Counted from the stretch's first letter, positions 1 to 8,357 are shown. The stretch: 36,543 nucleotides of DNA from Deltaproteobacteria bacterium (GCA_022843175.1 JALHOE010000079.1:1-36543); one strand, 5' to 3'. Translations and numbers: made by a program. The notes: generated by a model from the letters alone, not told the origin.

Positions 1-2
1 TG

Positions 3-647
3 GTGACCGTGCGCACCGCGGATTGGAACACCTCGAAGGGCACGCTCGCGCGGTTTCGTCGCGGCGCCTCGGGCTGGACGTCGCTCGGCGCGGCGGTGCC
101 GGTGATGCTCGGCCGAAGCGGGCTCGCGTGGGGCCGCGGGCTGCACGGGCTCGGGCGGCTCGAGGGCTTCGACGGCGGCGAGAAGAAAGAGGGCGACGGT
201 CGCTCGCCCGCCGGCGCGTTCCGGCTCCGCAAGACGTACGGGTACGCGACGACTGCGCCCTCTGGCGCGACGATCGCCTACGAGCCCATGACGACGACGC
301 TGCAGTGCATCGAGGACACGGCCAGCGCGTTCTACAACCAGATCGTCGATCGCGCGAAGGTCACGCCCGATTGGTCGAGCACCGATCTCCTCCGCCGCAA
401 GGACGGCCTCTACGAGCTCATCGCGTTCGTCGAGCACAACACCGCGCCCGTGCAGCCCGGCTCGGGCAGCTGCATTCTCCTCCACGTGTGGACGAGCGAG
501 ACGACACCGACCGCGGGTTGCACGTCGATGACGCTCGCCGCGCTCGGCGACGTCATCGCCGGCCTCGCAGCCGACGGCAGCGTGCTCGTGCAACTCCCGG
601 AGGACGCGTACGGAAGGCTCCGCGCAGCGTGGGATCTCCCCGGTTGA
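3..647 (+). CDS. L,D-transpeptidase (YkuD-type) family protein, probably 5'-truncated by the window edge
   Basis: The product resembles YkuD/ErfK-type L,D-transpeptidases, periplasmic enzymes that cross-link peptidoglycan through a catalytic Cys. The family signature GEKKEGDGRSPAGAF lies at residues 59-73. A His (H161 in LLHVW) is followed 12 residues later by the catalytic-type Cys (C173 in TAGCTSM). The usual SHGC block is altered to AGCTS, so this is a divergent member. The first available start is a GTG at base 3 and no signal peptide is visible, so the real start probably lies upstream of the window. It converges on the small membrane-protein gene at 686-979. The family is fairly sure; substrate and activity are not. 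Confidence 0.75.
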   Translation: MTVRTADWNTSKGTLARFRRGASGWTSLGAAVPVMLGRSGLAWGRGLHGLGRLEGFDGGEKKEGDGRSPAGAFRLRKTYGYATTAPSGATIAYEPMTTTLQCIEDTASAFYNQIVDRAKVTPDWSSTDLLRRKDGLYELIAFVEHNTAPVQPGSGSCILLHVWTSETTPTAGCTSMTLAALGDVIAGLAADGSVLVQLPEDAYGRLRAAWDLPG

Positions 648-685
648 AAGTACGATTCCTCGACCTCGCGGGCGATTCGCCGGAC

Positions 686-979
686 CTACTCCGAGGAACC
701 GCCCGCGATGTCTCCGAGCGTGACAAGCGCCGTCCCGATCGCGCCAAGTAGCTTCGCGGCGACCACGCCCGCGATCGTGGCGATCACCCAGCCCAGGGAC
801 GCGCTCACCGCCGCGAGCAGGACGCGGAGGATCTGCGCGGCAGCGCTCGAGACCTCGAGAGAGCTCAGCCAGTGCACGAGCGACAGCACGATGCCCGTGA
901 CACCCAACTTGATGCTGAGCCCCTCGAGCTTCGGGCCGAGGGTCTCGAGGTTCCTGCCGACGGTGTGCGCGTTCGTCAT
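686..979 (-). CDS. Small hydrophobic protein of unknown function
   Basis: This 97-residue protein has a polar N-terminus (about residues 1-22), then hydrophobic stretches at about 25-40 and 45-83 rich in Ala, Val, Leu and Gly, and a short polar tail. It is probably an inner-membrane protein with two or three helices. I recognise no family. The ATG at 977-979 has an AGGG purine run just upstream on the minus strand, which supports the start. It lies 38 nt from the convergent transpeptidase gene. Upstream is a cluster of short palindromic repeats (1028-1166). That this is a real gene is likely but not certain, because short open frames are common at this GC content. Confidence 0.6.
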   Translation of the reverse strand: MTNAHTVGRNLETLGPKLEGLSIKLGVTGIVLSLVHWLSSLEVSSAAAQILRVLLAAVSASLGWVIATIAGVVAAKLLGAIGTALVTLGDIAGGSSE

Positions 980-1027
980 GGAGCCCTGTCGACACGAACG
1001 GCTCGCCGGTTGCGTGCTCGCCTGGTA

Positions 1028-1166
1028 GCACGGCCGAACAGGCGCGCGCGTAAGCGCGTAAGCGAGCGCCTATCGGGTCGGCACGGCCGAACAAGCGCGC
1101 GCGTAAGCGAGCGCCTACCCGTGCGAACGGTGCGAATCACCGAGGCGCTCGCTGACGCGCGCGCCT
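1028..1166. repeat. Cluster of three REP-like palindromic repeats
   Basis: Three copies of an approximately 24-nt imperfect palindrome sit here. The copy at 1143-1166 is in one orientation. The copy at 1093-1116 is its reverse complement with one change in the arm. The copy at 1040-1071 is also reversed but carries an 8-nt duplication of GCGTAAGC. The arms are AGGCGC/GCGCCT with further inner pairing, so each can fold into a hairpin. The two left copies are preceded by the same GCACGGCCGAACA block (1028 and 1081). An identical 24-nt copy occurs at 25839-25862. The cluster lies upstream of the small membrane-protein gene. Confidence 0.75.
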
Positions 1167-1203
1167 ATGGCGTCGGCACGGCCGACGGTTGACGGTTGAC
1201 GGC

Positions 1204-1246
1204 GGCGAAAGGGCAGCGCCCGCGTCGCATCGAAAGCGGAGAGTGC
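1204..1246. repeat. Dispersed intergenic repeat, copy A (second copy at 17342-17386)
   Basis: The first 24 nt (1204-1227) are identical to 17342-17365. After a 2-nt length difference, the next ten nt CGAAAGCGGA are identical, followed by GAGTGC here versus AAGTGC there. This copy ends 7 nt before the stop codon of the minus-strand fasciclin gene. Both copies therefore lie just beyond the 3' end of a minus-strand gene. It contains a small GGGC-AGC-GCCC hairpin but no T-run. Confidence 0.75.
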
Positions 1247-1253
1247 TCCAATT

Positions 1254-2279
1254 CTAGAGCCCCGCCGGGATCAGCACCTTGTCGATGACGTGGATGACGC
1301 CGTTGCTGTTCGGGAGATCGGTCAGCGCGACGTTCGCCGCCGTGGCCGTGGAGTCGCCGATCGTGACCTTCCCCGCTGCGACGGTGAGCTTGAGCTTCGA
1401 GCCCTCGACGGTCGCGGCCTCTCCGGACTTCACGTCCTTGGCGAAGGCGACGGACGGAAGCACGTGGTAGGTGAGAATCTTCGCCAGCTTGGCCTTGTCG
1501 GCGAGGATGGCGTTGAACGCCGCGTCGCCGAGCGCCTTCTTCAGGTCGTCGAAGGCCTTGTCGGTCGGAGCGAAGACCGTGAAGGTGCCGGGGCCGCTCA
1601 AGGTCCCGACCAGGTCGGCGGCCTTCACCGCGGTAACCAGCGTCGAGAACTTCACCGTACCGTCGTCGTAGCCGACCGCGGTGTCGACGATCGTCGGCAG
1701 GAGCACGCCGTCGATGATGTGAATCACGCCGTTCGAAGTAGCCACGTCGGCGGTGGTCACCGTGGGACCTCCGTTGATGATCACCTTGCCGGAGGTGCCG
1801 TCGACCGAGAGCTTCGCGCCGAGCGCGGAGTCGACCGACTGCTTCTTCCCGAGGACGGAGGCGGCCTCCACCTTGCCCGCGAGCACGTGGTACTTGAGGA
1901 TCAGGGCGAGCTCGGTCTTGTAGGGCGCGGACGTCAGCTGCGTGAGGAGGAAGTCGGGGACGCTCTTCTTGAACGCGTCGTCGCTGGGCGCGAAGACAGT
2001 GAACGGTCCGGCCCCCCGCAGCGTTGACTCGAGACCGGCCGCCTGAACGGCAGCGACGAGGGTCTTGAACGAGCCGGCGCCGGCAGCGGTGTCCACGATG
2101 TCCTTTGCGGTGCTCGTGTCGCCGGCCCCCGTGTCGGTGGCAGTGCCCGTATCGGTGGCAGCGCCCGTGTCCGCGGCGCTGGTGTTGGCGTTGTCGTCTG
2201 CGTCGTCACTGCAGCCAGCGAGCGCGAACGGGACGGCGAGGAGCGCGGCGAGGAGAGCGTGACGCGAAGTAAGGGTCAT
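1254..2279 (-). CDS. Fasciclin (FAS1) domain lipoprotein, two FAS1 domains
   Basis: This 341-residue secreted lipoprotein has a signal peptide with lipobox ([11 protein letters not shown], Cys about 22), a linker of repeated Thr-Asp-Thr-Gly units (about 30-50), then two FAS1 domains at about 55-190 and 200-340. Both carry the FAS1 hallmark TVFAP[ST]D and a later YHVL segment. FAS1 domains mediate adhesion and matrix interactions at the cell surface. The ATG at 2277-2279 is chosen over an in-frame ATG at 2336 because a GGAGG Shine-Dalgarno (2286-2290) lies 6 nt upstream and the signal peptide starts there. The linker repeats at DNA level with an 18-bp period. The stop is closely followed by dispersed repeat copy A. 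Confidence 0.93.
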   Translation of the reverse strand: MTLTSRHALLAALLAVPFALAGCSDDADDNANTSAADTGAATDTGTATDTGAGDTSTAKDIVDTAAGAGSFKTLVAAVQAAGLESTLRGAGPFTVFAPSDDAFKKSVPDFLLTQLTSAPYKTELALILKYHVLAGKVEAASVLGKKQSVDSALGAKLSVDGTSGKVIINGGPTVTTADVATSNGVIHIIDGVLLPTIVDTAVGYDDGTVKFSTLVTAVKAADLVGTLSGPGTFTVFAPTDKAFDDLKKALGDAAFNAILADKAKLAKILTYHVLPSVAFAKDVKSGEAATVEGSKLKLTVAAGKVTIGDSTATAANVALTDLPNSNGVIHVIDKVLIPAGL

Positions 2280-2285
2280 GGAGTG

Positions 2286-2290
2286 CCTCC
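2286..2290 (-). promoter_or_regulatory. Shine-Dalgarno GGAGG that fixes the fasciclin start
   Basis: On the minus strand GGAGG lies 6 nt before the ATG at 2279. No comparable purine run precedes the upstream in-frame ATG at 2336, so the shorter product with the signal peptide at its N-terminus is preferred. Confidence 0.75.
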
Positions 2291-2349
2291 GAGTGGATGA
2301 ATTGTTTCCAGGCGCCTCTCGGATGCAGGCGGTCACGGAGGCGTCGCAC

Positions 2350-2385
2350 CATTGTTTTATGTCTGTCTAATGTTATCCCTGACGC
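2350..2385 (-). promoter_or_regulatory. AT-rich island upstream of the fasciclin gene, possible promoter region
   Basis: This stretch is strikingly AT-rich for the window, with ATTGTTTTATG and CTAATGTTAT on the plus strand. It lies about 75-105 nt upstream of the fasciclin ATG. I cannot assign clear -35/-10 hexamers, so only the compositional anomaly and position are certain. Confidence 0.3.
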
Positions 2386-2416
2386 CAGCGCGCGGCCGAG
2401 GCGGAAAGACGTGTAA

Positions 2417-2676
2417 TCTTCGACAGTTCGAGCGCAGCGCTGCCGCGCGTGCGCGGCGGCCTCCGCGCCCCTCGCGCAGGGCGAGTGGTGCGCCGCCAAC
2501 GCAAGGGCCGCCTGCCAGAGACTCGTCGGCTGCTGCGAGTCCTCCGGCTACGAGTCGGACCTCGACAGGTGCGTTCGGAGGGAGCTCGACGAGTGCGACA
2601 CCGAGACGCGTGCGTGCATCGGGTGCGGCGAGAACGAAACATCGCCTCGTTCGCAACCTGCGGCGGCGAGAAGTGA
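2417..2676 (+). pseudogene. Remnant of a Cys-rich protein gene without start codon and with a likely frameshift
   Basis: From 2417 (after an in-frame TAA) a frame without any ATG/GTG/TTG start encodes a Cys-rich, acidic segment: EWCAANARAACQRLVGCC, then DRCVRRELDECDTETRAC and IGCGENE. This matches in style the Cys-rich lipoproteins elsewhere in the window. Near 2632-2642 the protein-like reading shifts by one base into a frame giving IASFATCGGEK followed by TGA at 2674-2676, a natural-looking C-terminus. I interpret it as a decayed lipoprotein gene. No other gene is visible in the 435 bp between the fasciclin start and the next minus-strand stop. The alternative is chance coding-like composition. 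Confidence 0.35.
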
Positions 2677-2714
2677 CGTCAGGACCTCAGTCCGCGCGCA
2701 CGTAGACCGGATCC

Positions 2715-3110
2715 TTACGAAGCTCCTCCGATGTCGGCGTCGTAGTCGAACTTCACCGAGCCGCCGCCCGGGCCGGCCGCCGAGCCCGAGAACCGCATGC
2801 GCGTCGGATCGCCCGAGCGGTCGGGATCGATGAGCGACCAGAACGCATACGGCCCGCAGCCGCCGCGTGTCCAGACCACGCCGGCGCCCTTCGCCGCGCC
2901 GTAGCCATCGGGCCCCGGAGCGCACGCGGTGTGCACGCCGAACGGGCGCGGGTCGAGGGCCTCGTAGGGATCGGATGCTCCATCGACGACATCCTGCGTT
3001 GCATCGAGGGCCGCCGCGTCGCCGGCGCCGTCGCTTGTTCCCTTCGAGCAGCCGGCGACGAGGAGCGCGACAAGAGTCGCTCCAGAGAGCAGCCGATTCG
3101 CCATCACCAT
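2715..3110 (-). CDS. Lipoprotein of unknown function
   Basis: The 131-residue product has a lipoprotein signal peptide (LSGATLVALLVAGC), an Asp/Ala-rich linker (about 25-50), and a short globular part with Cys residues at about 63 and 84 and a GGCGPYAFWSLIDPD segment. I recognise no family. Two in-frame ATGs (3110 and 3104) are possible starts; both keep the signal peptide and neither has a strong ribosome binding site. It follows the 3180-4466 lipoprotein gene on the same strand after 69 bp, so co-transcription is possible. A GAGGCGCGCCTC palindrome (3170-3181) overlaps the stop of that upstream gene. Confidence 0.7.
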   Translation of the reverse strand: MVMANRLLSGATLVALLVAGCSKGTSDGAGDAAALDATQDVVDGASDPYEALDPRPFGVHTACAPGPDGYGAAKGAGVVWTRGGCGPYAFWSLIDPDRSGDPTRMRFSGSAAGPGGGSVKFDYDADIGGAS

Positions 3111-3179
3111 CCGTGATCTGACATGGGTGCTCGTTCGTCAACCTTCGACAGACGAAGTAAGACCCGCGCGAGGCGCGCC

Positions 3180-4466
3180 TCAGCGCGGTAGCGGCAGCAT
3201 GCGCACGTCGTGCAGGTGGTCGGGCCGGGCGAGGAAGGTGCGCTCGCTCACCAGCATGGTGGCCGTGCGCAGGCGGAAGGTGACCGCTCCCGGCGCGAGG
3301 TTGACGACCACGGCGGTGCCGCTCTTGTCCGTCGGCGGCGTCTTCGAGGGGAGCGAGTCGCGCAGGTAGATCACCGTCGCGGCCGGGTCGGGCAGCGGCT
3401 CGAGGGTGAGGCCCGCGGCCTCGCCGAGCACGCAGTCGCGCGCCACAAAGAGCGCCTGCGCCCGGTCCGGATCGCGCTTCGCGCCGATCGTCGCCATGAG
3501 CAGGTCGAGCGTGGACGGCCGCATCAACGCGATCGCCTCGAGGCCGGTGAACGTCTCGTCCTCGACCACCGGCCTCGTCCAGATCACCTGGGTGTGCAGG
3601 TGGTCGGGGTGCTCGGCGTGGATGCACCCCGTGAAGCCGCCGGCGAGCTCGAGGATGACCTCCCCCTTGTCGTTGCTCACGTCGGTCGACAGCGTGCTCG
3701 AGTCCTCGTGGCCGCACGAGCCGCACAGCGGGCCCAGACACGCGTGCACGCGCGCGCCGACGACGATCTTTCCCTCGTCGCCGACGACCGTCATCTTGAG
3801 CTTCGGCCGCAGGGCCAGGCCCGAGCGCCACGAGTACTTACCCACGCACGCGAAGGGATCGGCCGGCGGGCACGAGGCGCAGGACTGCTGCTCCATGCAC
3901 TGCGAGAAGGAGACGAGCTCGGCGCCGCCAGCCGAGAAGCGGCGCGTGCAGTGGTGGATGACGTCGGGATCGAGGCGCTCATGGCCGGCGAAGCAGACGT
4001 ACGCGCGCTCGCAGTCGCCGCTCAGCCCATCGCGCGGGGGCGACGCGAGGCAGGTTGCAGCCGCCGGACGACAGCTCTTGCCCAGGCACTCGCACGACGG
4101 CGGAAGGAGCTTGGTGAGGCTGTCGTCCCCGAGGCAGCCCGCACGACACGAGGCGCGGCGGCAGGTGTCGAGGGCCTGGTAGCGCACATTCGAGCGATAG
4201 GAGAGCTCGGCATCCTCGCAAGCGCTGCGACAGCGCGCGTCGTCGAGCCCGCACGCGGCGACGCAGCGGTGGATCTGCACGCACACCTGATCGCGGTCGC
4301 AGGCGCGCGCCGGCTCCGCGCACTGCTCACGCTCGCAAACGCCGCACTCGGCGCGCGCGAACGCCACGGGCGCCGGCCCGGTGCGGCCCTCGAGGTGCTC
4401 GATGCCGAGCACGCGATCGCAGCCGAGCATGACGACGAGCAGCGCGAGGATGAACCGACCGAGCAT
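3180..4466 (-). CDS. Cys-rich lipoprotein with a C-terminal Ig/carboxypeptidase-regulatory-like region
   Basis: The 428-residue product starts with a short signal peptide and lipobox (LALLVVMLGC). About residues 30-200 are dense in Cys, often as CxxxC pairs, suggesting a disulfide-bonded extracytoplasmic domain. About 215-330 resembles a carboxypeptidase-regulatory or CNA-B-like beta-sandwich (VGARVHAC, then SNDKGEVILEL). The rest is not recognised. The ATG at 4464-4466 is chosen because the signal peptide begins there; the frame stays open upstream only as the antisense of another gene. It lies 5 nt downstream of the beta-lactamase-like gene on the same strand, so the two are probably one transcript. 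Confidence 0.8.
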   Translation of the reverse strand: MLGRFILALLVVMLGCDRVLGIEHLEGRTGPAPVAFARAECGVCEREQCAEPARACDRDQVCVQIHRCVAACGLDDARCRSACEDAELSYRSNVRYQALDTCRRASCRAGCLGDDSLTKLLPPSCECLGKSCRPAAATCLASPPRDGLSGDCERAYVCFAGHERLDPDVIHHCTRRFSAGGAELVSFSQCMEQQSCASCPPADPFACVGKYSWRSGLALRPKLKMTVVGDEGKIVVGARVHACLGPLCGSCGHEDSSTLSTDVSNDKGEVILELAGGFTGCIHAEHPDHLHTQVIWTRPVVEDETFTGLEAIALMRPSTLDLLMATIGAKRDPDRAQALFVARDCVLGEAAGLTLEPLPDPAATVIYLRDSLPSKTPPTDKSGTAVVVNLAPGAVTFRLRTATMLVSERTFLARPDHLHDVRMLPLPR

Positions 4467-4471
4467 TCCGA

Positions 4472-5647
4472 CTACCGCGCCGCTTCGTTCCACAACCGCC
4501 GCTCGATCTCCCCCCACGCCGTCATCTGCTCCTCGCGTTGGAGCGCGATCCGCAGGTGCAGATCGCCGTTGGACAGCAGCACCACGCCCACGCCGTCCTT
4601 GCGGATGTGCATACGCGCCGAGGCTCCGTAGTAGCTGCCGCCGTGACCGAACGCCGGCTGGCCGGCCACCGCGCGGTGCTCCCACAGGTATCCCTGCCCC
4701 GTGATGTCGTTGCCCGGGGCGCTGGCCGGCACCTGGATCGCGGTCATCGCGGCGACGGTCTCCGTCTTGAGCACGCGCGCGCCGTCGAGCTCTCCGCCGC
4801 GGGAGATCGCGGCGAGGAAGCGCCCGAGATCGTTGGCCGTGGTGCGGAGCGTGGTGGACGGGTAGTAGGGGACGCTGGTGTGCTCGAGCGGCACCTGACC
4901 CTTGGTGCCCGTCCAGGTGTAGTGCGTCGCGAGCTGCGCCGGGTCCAAGCCATCGATGCGGAAGGACGAGCGGTTCATCTTCAACGGCGTAAAAATGGCG
5001 CGCTTGCAGTAGGCACTAAACGGCTCGGCGACGACGATCTCGACGATATAGGCGGCGAGGGACGCGGCGAAGTTGGAGTAGACGAACGTCTGCCCGGGCT
5101 TCTGCGGGCCGAAGCTCTCGCCCTCCACATAGGTGGCGCCGCCCGGCGTGAGGTACGGCTCGAAGAGCTCGCGGAACGAAGTGGGCGAGTCGCCCGGCTT
5201 CGCGAGCGAGACCAGGCGCGCGGAGCTCTCTTGAATGCTCGACGTGTGCGTGAGGAGCATCTTGAGCGTGATCGGCACGTCGGGGTGCTTGGGGTTGCGC
5301 ACCTTGAACGGGAGGTAGGTGTTGATGTCGGCGTCGAGCGAGAGCTTGCCCGCCTCGACCTGCTGCATCACCGCGGTGCCGGTCACCGTCTTCGACAGCG
5401 AGCCGATGACCATGACCGAGTCGGCGGTCATCGGCGTCTTCTTCTCGAGGTTGCCGACCCCCCACCCGCGCGCGAACGTGACCTTGCCGTCGCGGACGAT
5501 CGCCGCCGCTGCGCCCGGCAGCTGCGCGGTCTCGAGGTGCTCGGCGATCACCGCGTCGAGGCCCGGCTCGACGACCTCGGGGTCCGAGCTGCAGGAGACG
5601 AGCAGGGCCAGAGCGAGCGCGCGCACCCGCCGAGCGTATGCCATCAT
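4472..5647 (-). CDS. Serine beta-lactamase-like hydrolase (class C/PBP fold), lipoprotein
   Basis: This 391-residue protein belongs to the beta-lactamase/D-aminopeptidase/esterase superfamily. The three expected motifs are present: SLSK at 83-86 (Ser nucleophile and Lys), YSN at 190-192, and HGG at 335-337. The N-terminus is a lipoprotein signal (ALALALLVSCSS), placing it in the cell envelope. Such proteins may be peptidases, esterases or lactamases, and the sequence does not tell which. Two adjacent ATGs (5647, 5644) are possible starts. The start is only 6 bp from the start of the divergent gene at 5654, so each gene's upstream signals lie inside the other. The next gene on this strand follows after 5 nt. 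Confidence 0.88.
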   Translation of the reverse strand: MMAYARRVRALALALLVSCSSDPEVVEPGLDAVIAEHLETAQLPGAAAAIVRDGKVTFARGWGVGNLEKKTPMTADSVMVIGSLSKTVTGTAVMQQVEAGKLSLDADINTYLPFKVRNPKHPDVPITLKMLLTHTSSIQESSARLVSLAKPGDSPTSFRELFEPYLTPGGATYVEGESFGPQKPGQTFVYSNFAASLAAYIVEIVVAEPFSAYCKRAIFTPLKMNRSSFRIDGLDPAQLATHYTWTGTKGQVPLEHTSVPYYPSTTLRTTANDLGRFLAAISRGGELDGARVLKTETVAAMTAIQVPASAPGNDITGQGYLWEHRAVAGQPAFGHGGSYYGASARMHIRKDGVGVVLLSNGDLHLRIALQREEQMTAWGEIERRLWNEAAR

Positions 5648-5653
5648 CGAGCG

Positions 5654-6526
5654 ATGCGCCGCGCCGTTCTCGCCCTCCTCGTCCTCTGCTGCGCCCTGTC
5701 CTGCGCCAAAGAGGAGGAACCGCCCACGACGGTCGCCCCCAACGACACCTGCCTCCGCGAGAAGAAGGGCAAGGTCTCGCTCCTCATCGACGCCGAGCCC
5801 ATCGAGCAGAGCCGCGTCACCGCGAAGTTCGCCACGGTCACGATCTCGAGCCGCGCGCCGCGGTGCACCACCCGGACGATCGCGGGGTGCACGGTCACCG
5901 AGTGCATCAGCGCCGATCCCAACGCCGGCACCCAGTGCGCGTCGCTCGAGCAGATCACCACCGCCGGCGCGATCTCGGTGAGCGGCGGCGACAAGCCCCC
6001 GCTCACCCTCAACAGCGACGCCAAGCGCAGCTACGCCGGCTTCTCCAGCGCGGGACCGCGCTGGGCGCCCGGCACCGAGGTCACGGTCGACGCCGCGGGC
6101 GGGGACGTACCCGCGTTCAACACCAAAATCGTCTTCCCGAGCCGCGTCGAGATCCTCGGCCCGCCCGACTACGTGGCCAAGAAGAACCCCATCCCGCTCG
6201 ACTGGAAGAACGGGGTCCCGCTCCAGTGGAAGCCGGGCGTCGGCACGGTCTACCTGCACTTGATTCAGGGCGATCCCGAGCTCCGCAAGCAGACCGACAT
6301 CGAGTGCGAGGCCGAGAGCAGCAAGGGCACCTACACGATCCCGTCCGAGGCGCTGCAGCAGCTCGAGGGCACCCGCGAGACGGGTAAGGCCAACGCGCTG
6401 CTCGAGGTCGCGGGGCGCGCCCGCGTCGAGCTCACGGCGGGGGAACACAAGGTCCTCGTCGAGGCGTTGTATCGCGAAGAGCCGCGCCAACTGCTGCTCG
6501 CCCTCGACGGTGCCATTCCGAAGTAG
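5654..6526 (+). CDS. Lipoprotein of unknown function
   Basis: The 290-residue product has a signal peptide with lipobox (LLVLCCALSC), then a segment with paired Cys residues (RCTTRTIAGC, VTEC, and a Cys in TQCASLEQ) and a mostly beta-strand-like C-terminal part. I recognise no domain. The ATG at 5654 is chosen for the signal peptide; the frame is open upstream only because it is antisense to the beta-lactamase-like gene. It is divergent from that gene with 6 bp between start codons. The propeller-cytochrome gene follows 34 nt downstream on the same strand, so these two probably form an operon. Confidence 0.78.
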   Translation: MRRAVLALLVLCCALSCAKEEEPPTTVAPNDTCLREKKGKVSLLIDAEPIEQSRVTAKFATVTISSRAPRCTTRTIAGCTVTECISADPNAGTQCASLEQITTAGAISVSGGDKPPLTLNSDAKRSYAGFSSAGPRWAPGTEVTVDAAGGDVPAFNTKIVFPSRVEILGPPDYVAKKNPIPLDWKNGVPLQWKPGVGTVYLHLIQGDPELRKQTDIECEAESSKGTYTIPSEALQQLEGTRETGKANALLEVAGRARVELTAGEHKVLVEALYREEPRQLLLALDGAIPK

Positions 6527-6560
6527 CCAAGACCGAGCGCGCGAGGGTGTCTGTCGCTCC

Positions 6561-8357
6561 ATGCGACGGATCGCCCTCCTCCTCCTCGCGTCGGGACTCG
6601 GGAGCTGCCACACGGATTTCCGGAGTGGCGTCGGCGAGGGCCTCGCCAATCTCCCCGAGCCGATCCGCACCGTGCCGATCGAAGCGTTCGATCGCGACGG
6701 CTCGGCGATCGCCCTCGGGCGCGTGGCCGGTCGCACCGTCGCCTTCATCGCCGACGAGGACGAGGGCGCGATTCATACGATCGATCTCGATCAGCGGGTC
6801 GAGATCGCGCGCACCGAGCTCGAGGGGCGGCCGACGGCGGCGCTGGTGCTCCCGAGCGGCGAGCTCGCGGTCGCCCTGCGCGACGCGGGCTCGGTCGCGG
6901 TGCTCGCGGTGACGGACATCCACGAATCGCTGCTGCAAACGGCGTCGATCGAGACGGCCGACGAGCCCGTCGCCCTCGCCGCCTCGCCCGACGCGCGCAC
7001 GCTGTGGGTCGCGTCCGGCGTCGGCCGCGCGCTCGAGGGCTTCTCGATGGGCAAGCACGTGCGCCGCGCCGCGATCGCGCTCGGTCGCGAGCCGCGCGCG
7101 GTGACGATCTCGTCCGACGGCGCGCGCGCGTTCGTGGGCTACATGTCCGACGGCGGCGTCGGCGTCGTCGATCTCACGAGCCGCCGCGCGGCGCCCCCGG
7201 CGATCGCGTTCGTCGGCTTCGGCCCCGCCCGCGTCGCGCGCCAGACCTTCGCGCTCGTCCGCATGCCCGGGCTCGACGAGAAGCTCCTCGCGCCCACGCA
7301 GATGGTCAACCCCGGCGAGCCGCTCGTGATCAGCGACGGCTACGGCAGCTCCGAGTCGAGCCCCGTAGCGTTCGACCTCGCCACGGTCGACGGGCGGACC
7401 GGCCTCGGGACGTCGTTCGCCTTCGGCCGCGGCGTCGAGAGCGACTGCCGCCTGCCGCGCGGCGCGGCGCTCGATCCCACGAGCAAGGAGCTCGCCGTCG
7501 CGTGCCTCGGGAGCAACGCGGTCGCGTTCTTCGACGCAAAGAACCCCACCCCCGCGTCGGTGCTGAAAGCGCGCGTGATGATCGCCGACGGCCCGTCCGC
7601 GGTCGCCTTCGATCCGGTGCACGAGCGCTTCGTCGTGCTCTCGGCGTTCGCGCGCCGCGTGCACGTGATGACGTCGAAGAAGGCCGCGGTGCCGATCGCG
7701 CTCTCTCACGCCCCGGGCAAGGGCCTGTCGATCGAGGCGGCCGCGGGTCGCAAGCTGTTCTACTCCGCCGACGACGACCGCATCTCTGCCGACGGCCGCG
7801 CCTGCGCGAGCTGTCACCCCGACGGCCGCGACGACGGTCTCGTGTGGTCGACGCCCAAGGGTCCGCGGCAGACGGTGCTCCTCGCGGGCCGCCTCGCCCG
7901 CCCCGCGCCCTACGGGTGGGACGGCAAGCACGAGAGCCTCGGCGCGCACATGAAGGTCACGATGCAGAACCTCCGCGGCGTGGGTCTCCCGGACACCGCG
8001 GTCAGCAAGCTCGCCGCGTACCTCGTCACGCTGCCCCCGCCGCCGAAGCGGGAGAAGCCGCTCACCCCGGAGCAGGCCAAGGGCCGCGACCTGTTCGCCT
8101 CCGCGAAGAGCGGATGCGCGGGCTGCCACGCCGACACGTTCGAGGCGCACGACGTGGCGAGCGCCACCAAGACCGACAAGAACAAAACGTTCCTCGCGCC
8201 CTCGCTCCGCTTCATCGCCGCGAGCGCGCCGTACTTCCACGACGGCCGCTACCCCACGCTCGGCTCGATGCTCCGCGCGAAGGACAGCCAGATGACGGCG
8301 CCGGAGCTGGGCGAGTCCGACCTCAACGCGCTCGAGGCGTACCTCACGACGCTGTGA
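6561..8357 (+). CDS. Beta-propeller di-heme cytochrome c lipoprotein
   Basis: The 598-residue product has a lipoprotein signal (LLLLASGLGSC). About residues 45-385 show YVTN/NHL-like repeats such as VAFIADEDEGAIHTID, RAFVGYMSDGGVGVVD and ELAVACLGSNAVAFFD, indicating a beta-propeller. The C-terminal third carries two c-type heme-binding motifs, CASCH (415-419) and CAGCH (519-523), separated as in di-heme proteins of the MauG/cytochrome c peroxidase group, with YFHDGR after the second. It is probably an exported redox protein; substrate is unknown. The ATG at 6561 starts the signal peptide. The stop codon abuts the convergent stop at 8358 with no gap (shared TGATCA). Confidence 0.88.
   Translation: MRRIALLLLASGLGSCHTDFRSGVGEGLANLPEPIRTVPIEAFDRDGSAIALGRVAGRTVAFIADEDEGAIHTIDLDQRVEIARTELEGRPTAALVLPSGELAVALRDAGSVAVLAVTDIHESLLQTASIETADEPVALAASPDARTLWVASGVGRALEGFSMGKHVRRAAIALGREPRAVTISSDGARAFVGYMSDGGVGVVDLTSRRAAPPAIAFVGFGPARVARQTFALVRMPGLDEKLLAPTQMVNPGEPLVISDGYGSSESSPVAFDLATVDGRTGLGTSFAFGRGVESDCRLPRGAALDPTSKELAVACLGSNAVAFFDAKNPTPASVLKARVMIADGPSAVAFDPVHERFVVLSAFARRVHVMTSKKAAVPIALSHAPGKGLSIEAAAGRKLFYSADDDRISADGRACASCHPDGRDDGLVWSTPKGPRQTVLLAGRLARPAPYGWDGKHESLGAHMKVTMQNLRGVGLPDTAVSKLAAYLVTLPPPPKREKPLTPEQAKGRDLFASAKSGCAGCHADTFEAHDVASATKTDKNKTFLAPSLRFIAASAPYFHDGRYPTLGSMLRAKDSQMTAPELGESDLNALEAYLTTL

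Noticed and set aside
3170-3181. GAGGCGCGCCTC palindrome as an operator
   Set aside because: It overlaps the stop region of a coding gene and short GC palindromes are frequent here; no repeat of it was seen.
6432-8240. A 602-codon open frame antisense to the propeller-cytochrome gene, Arg/Glu/Ala-rich
   Set aside because: Composition is typical of the complement of high-GC codons, there are no motifs, and the plus-strand gene has heme sites and a signal peptide.
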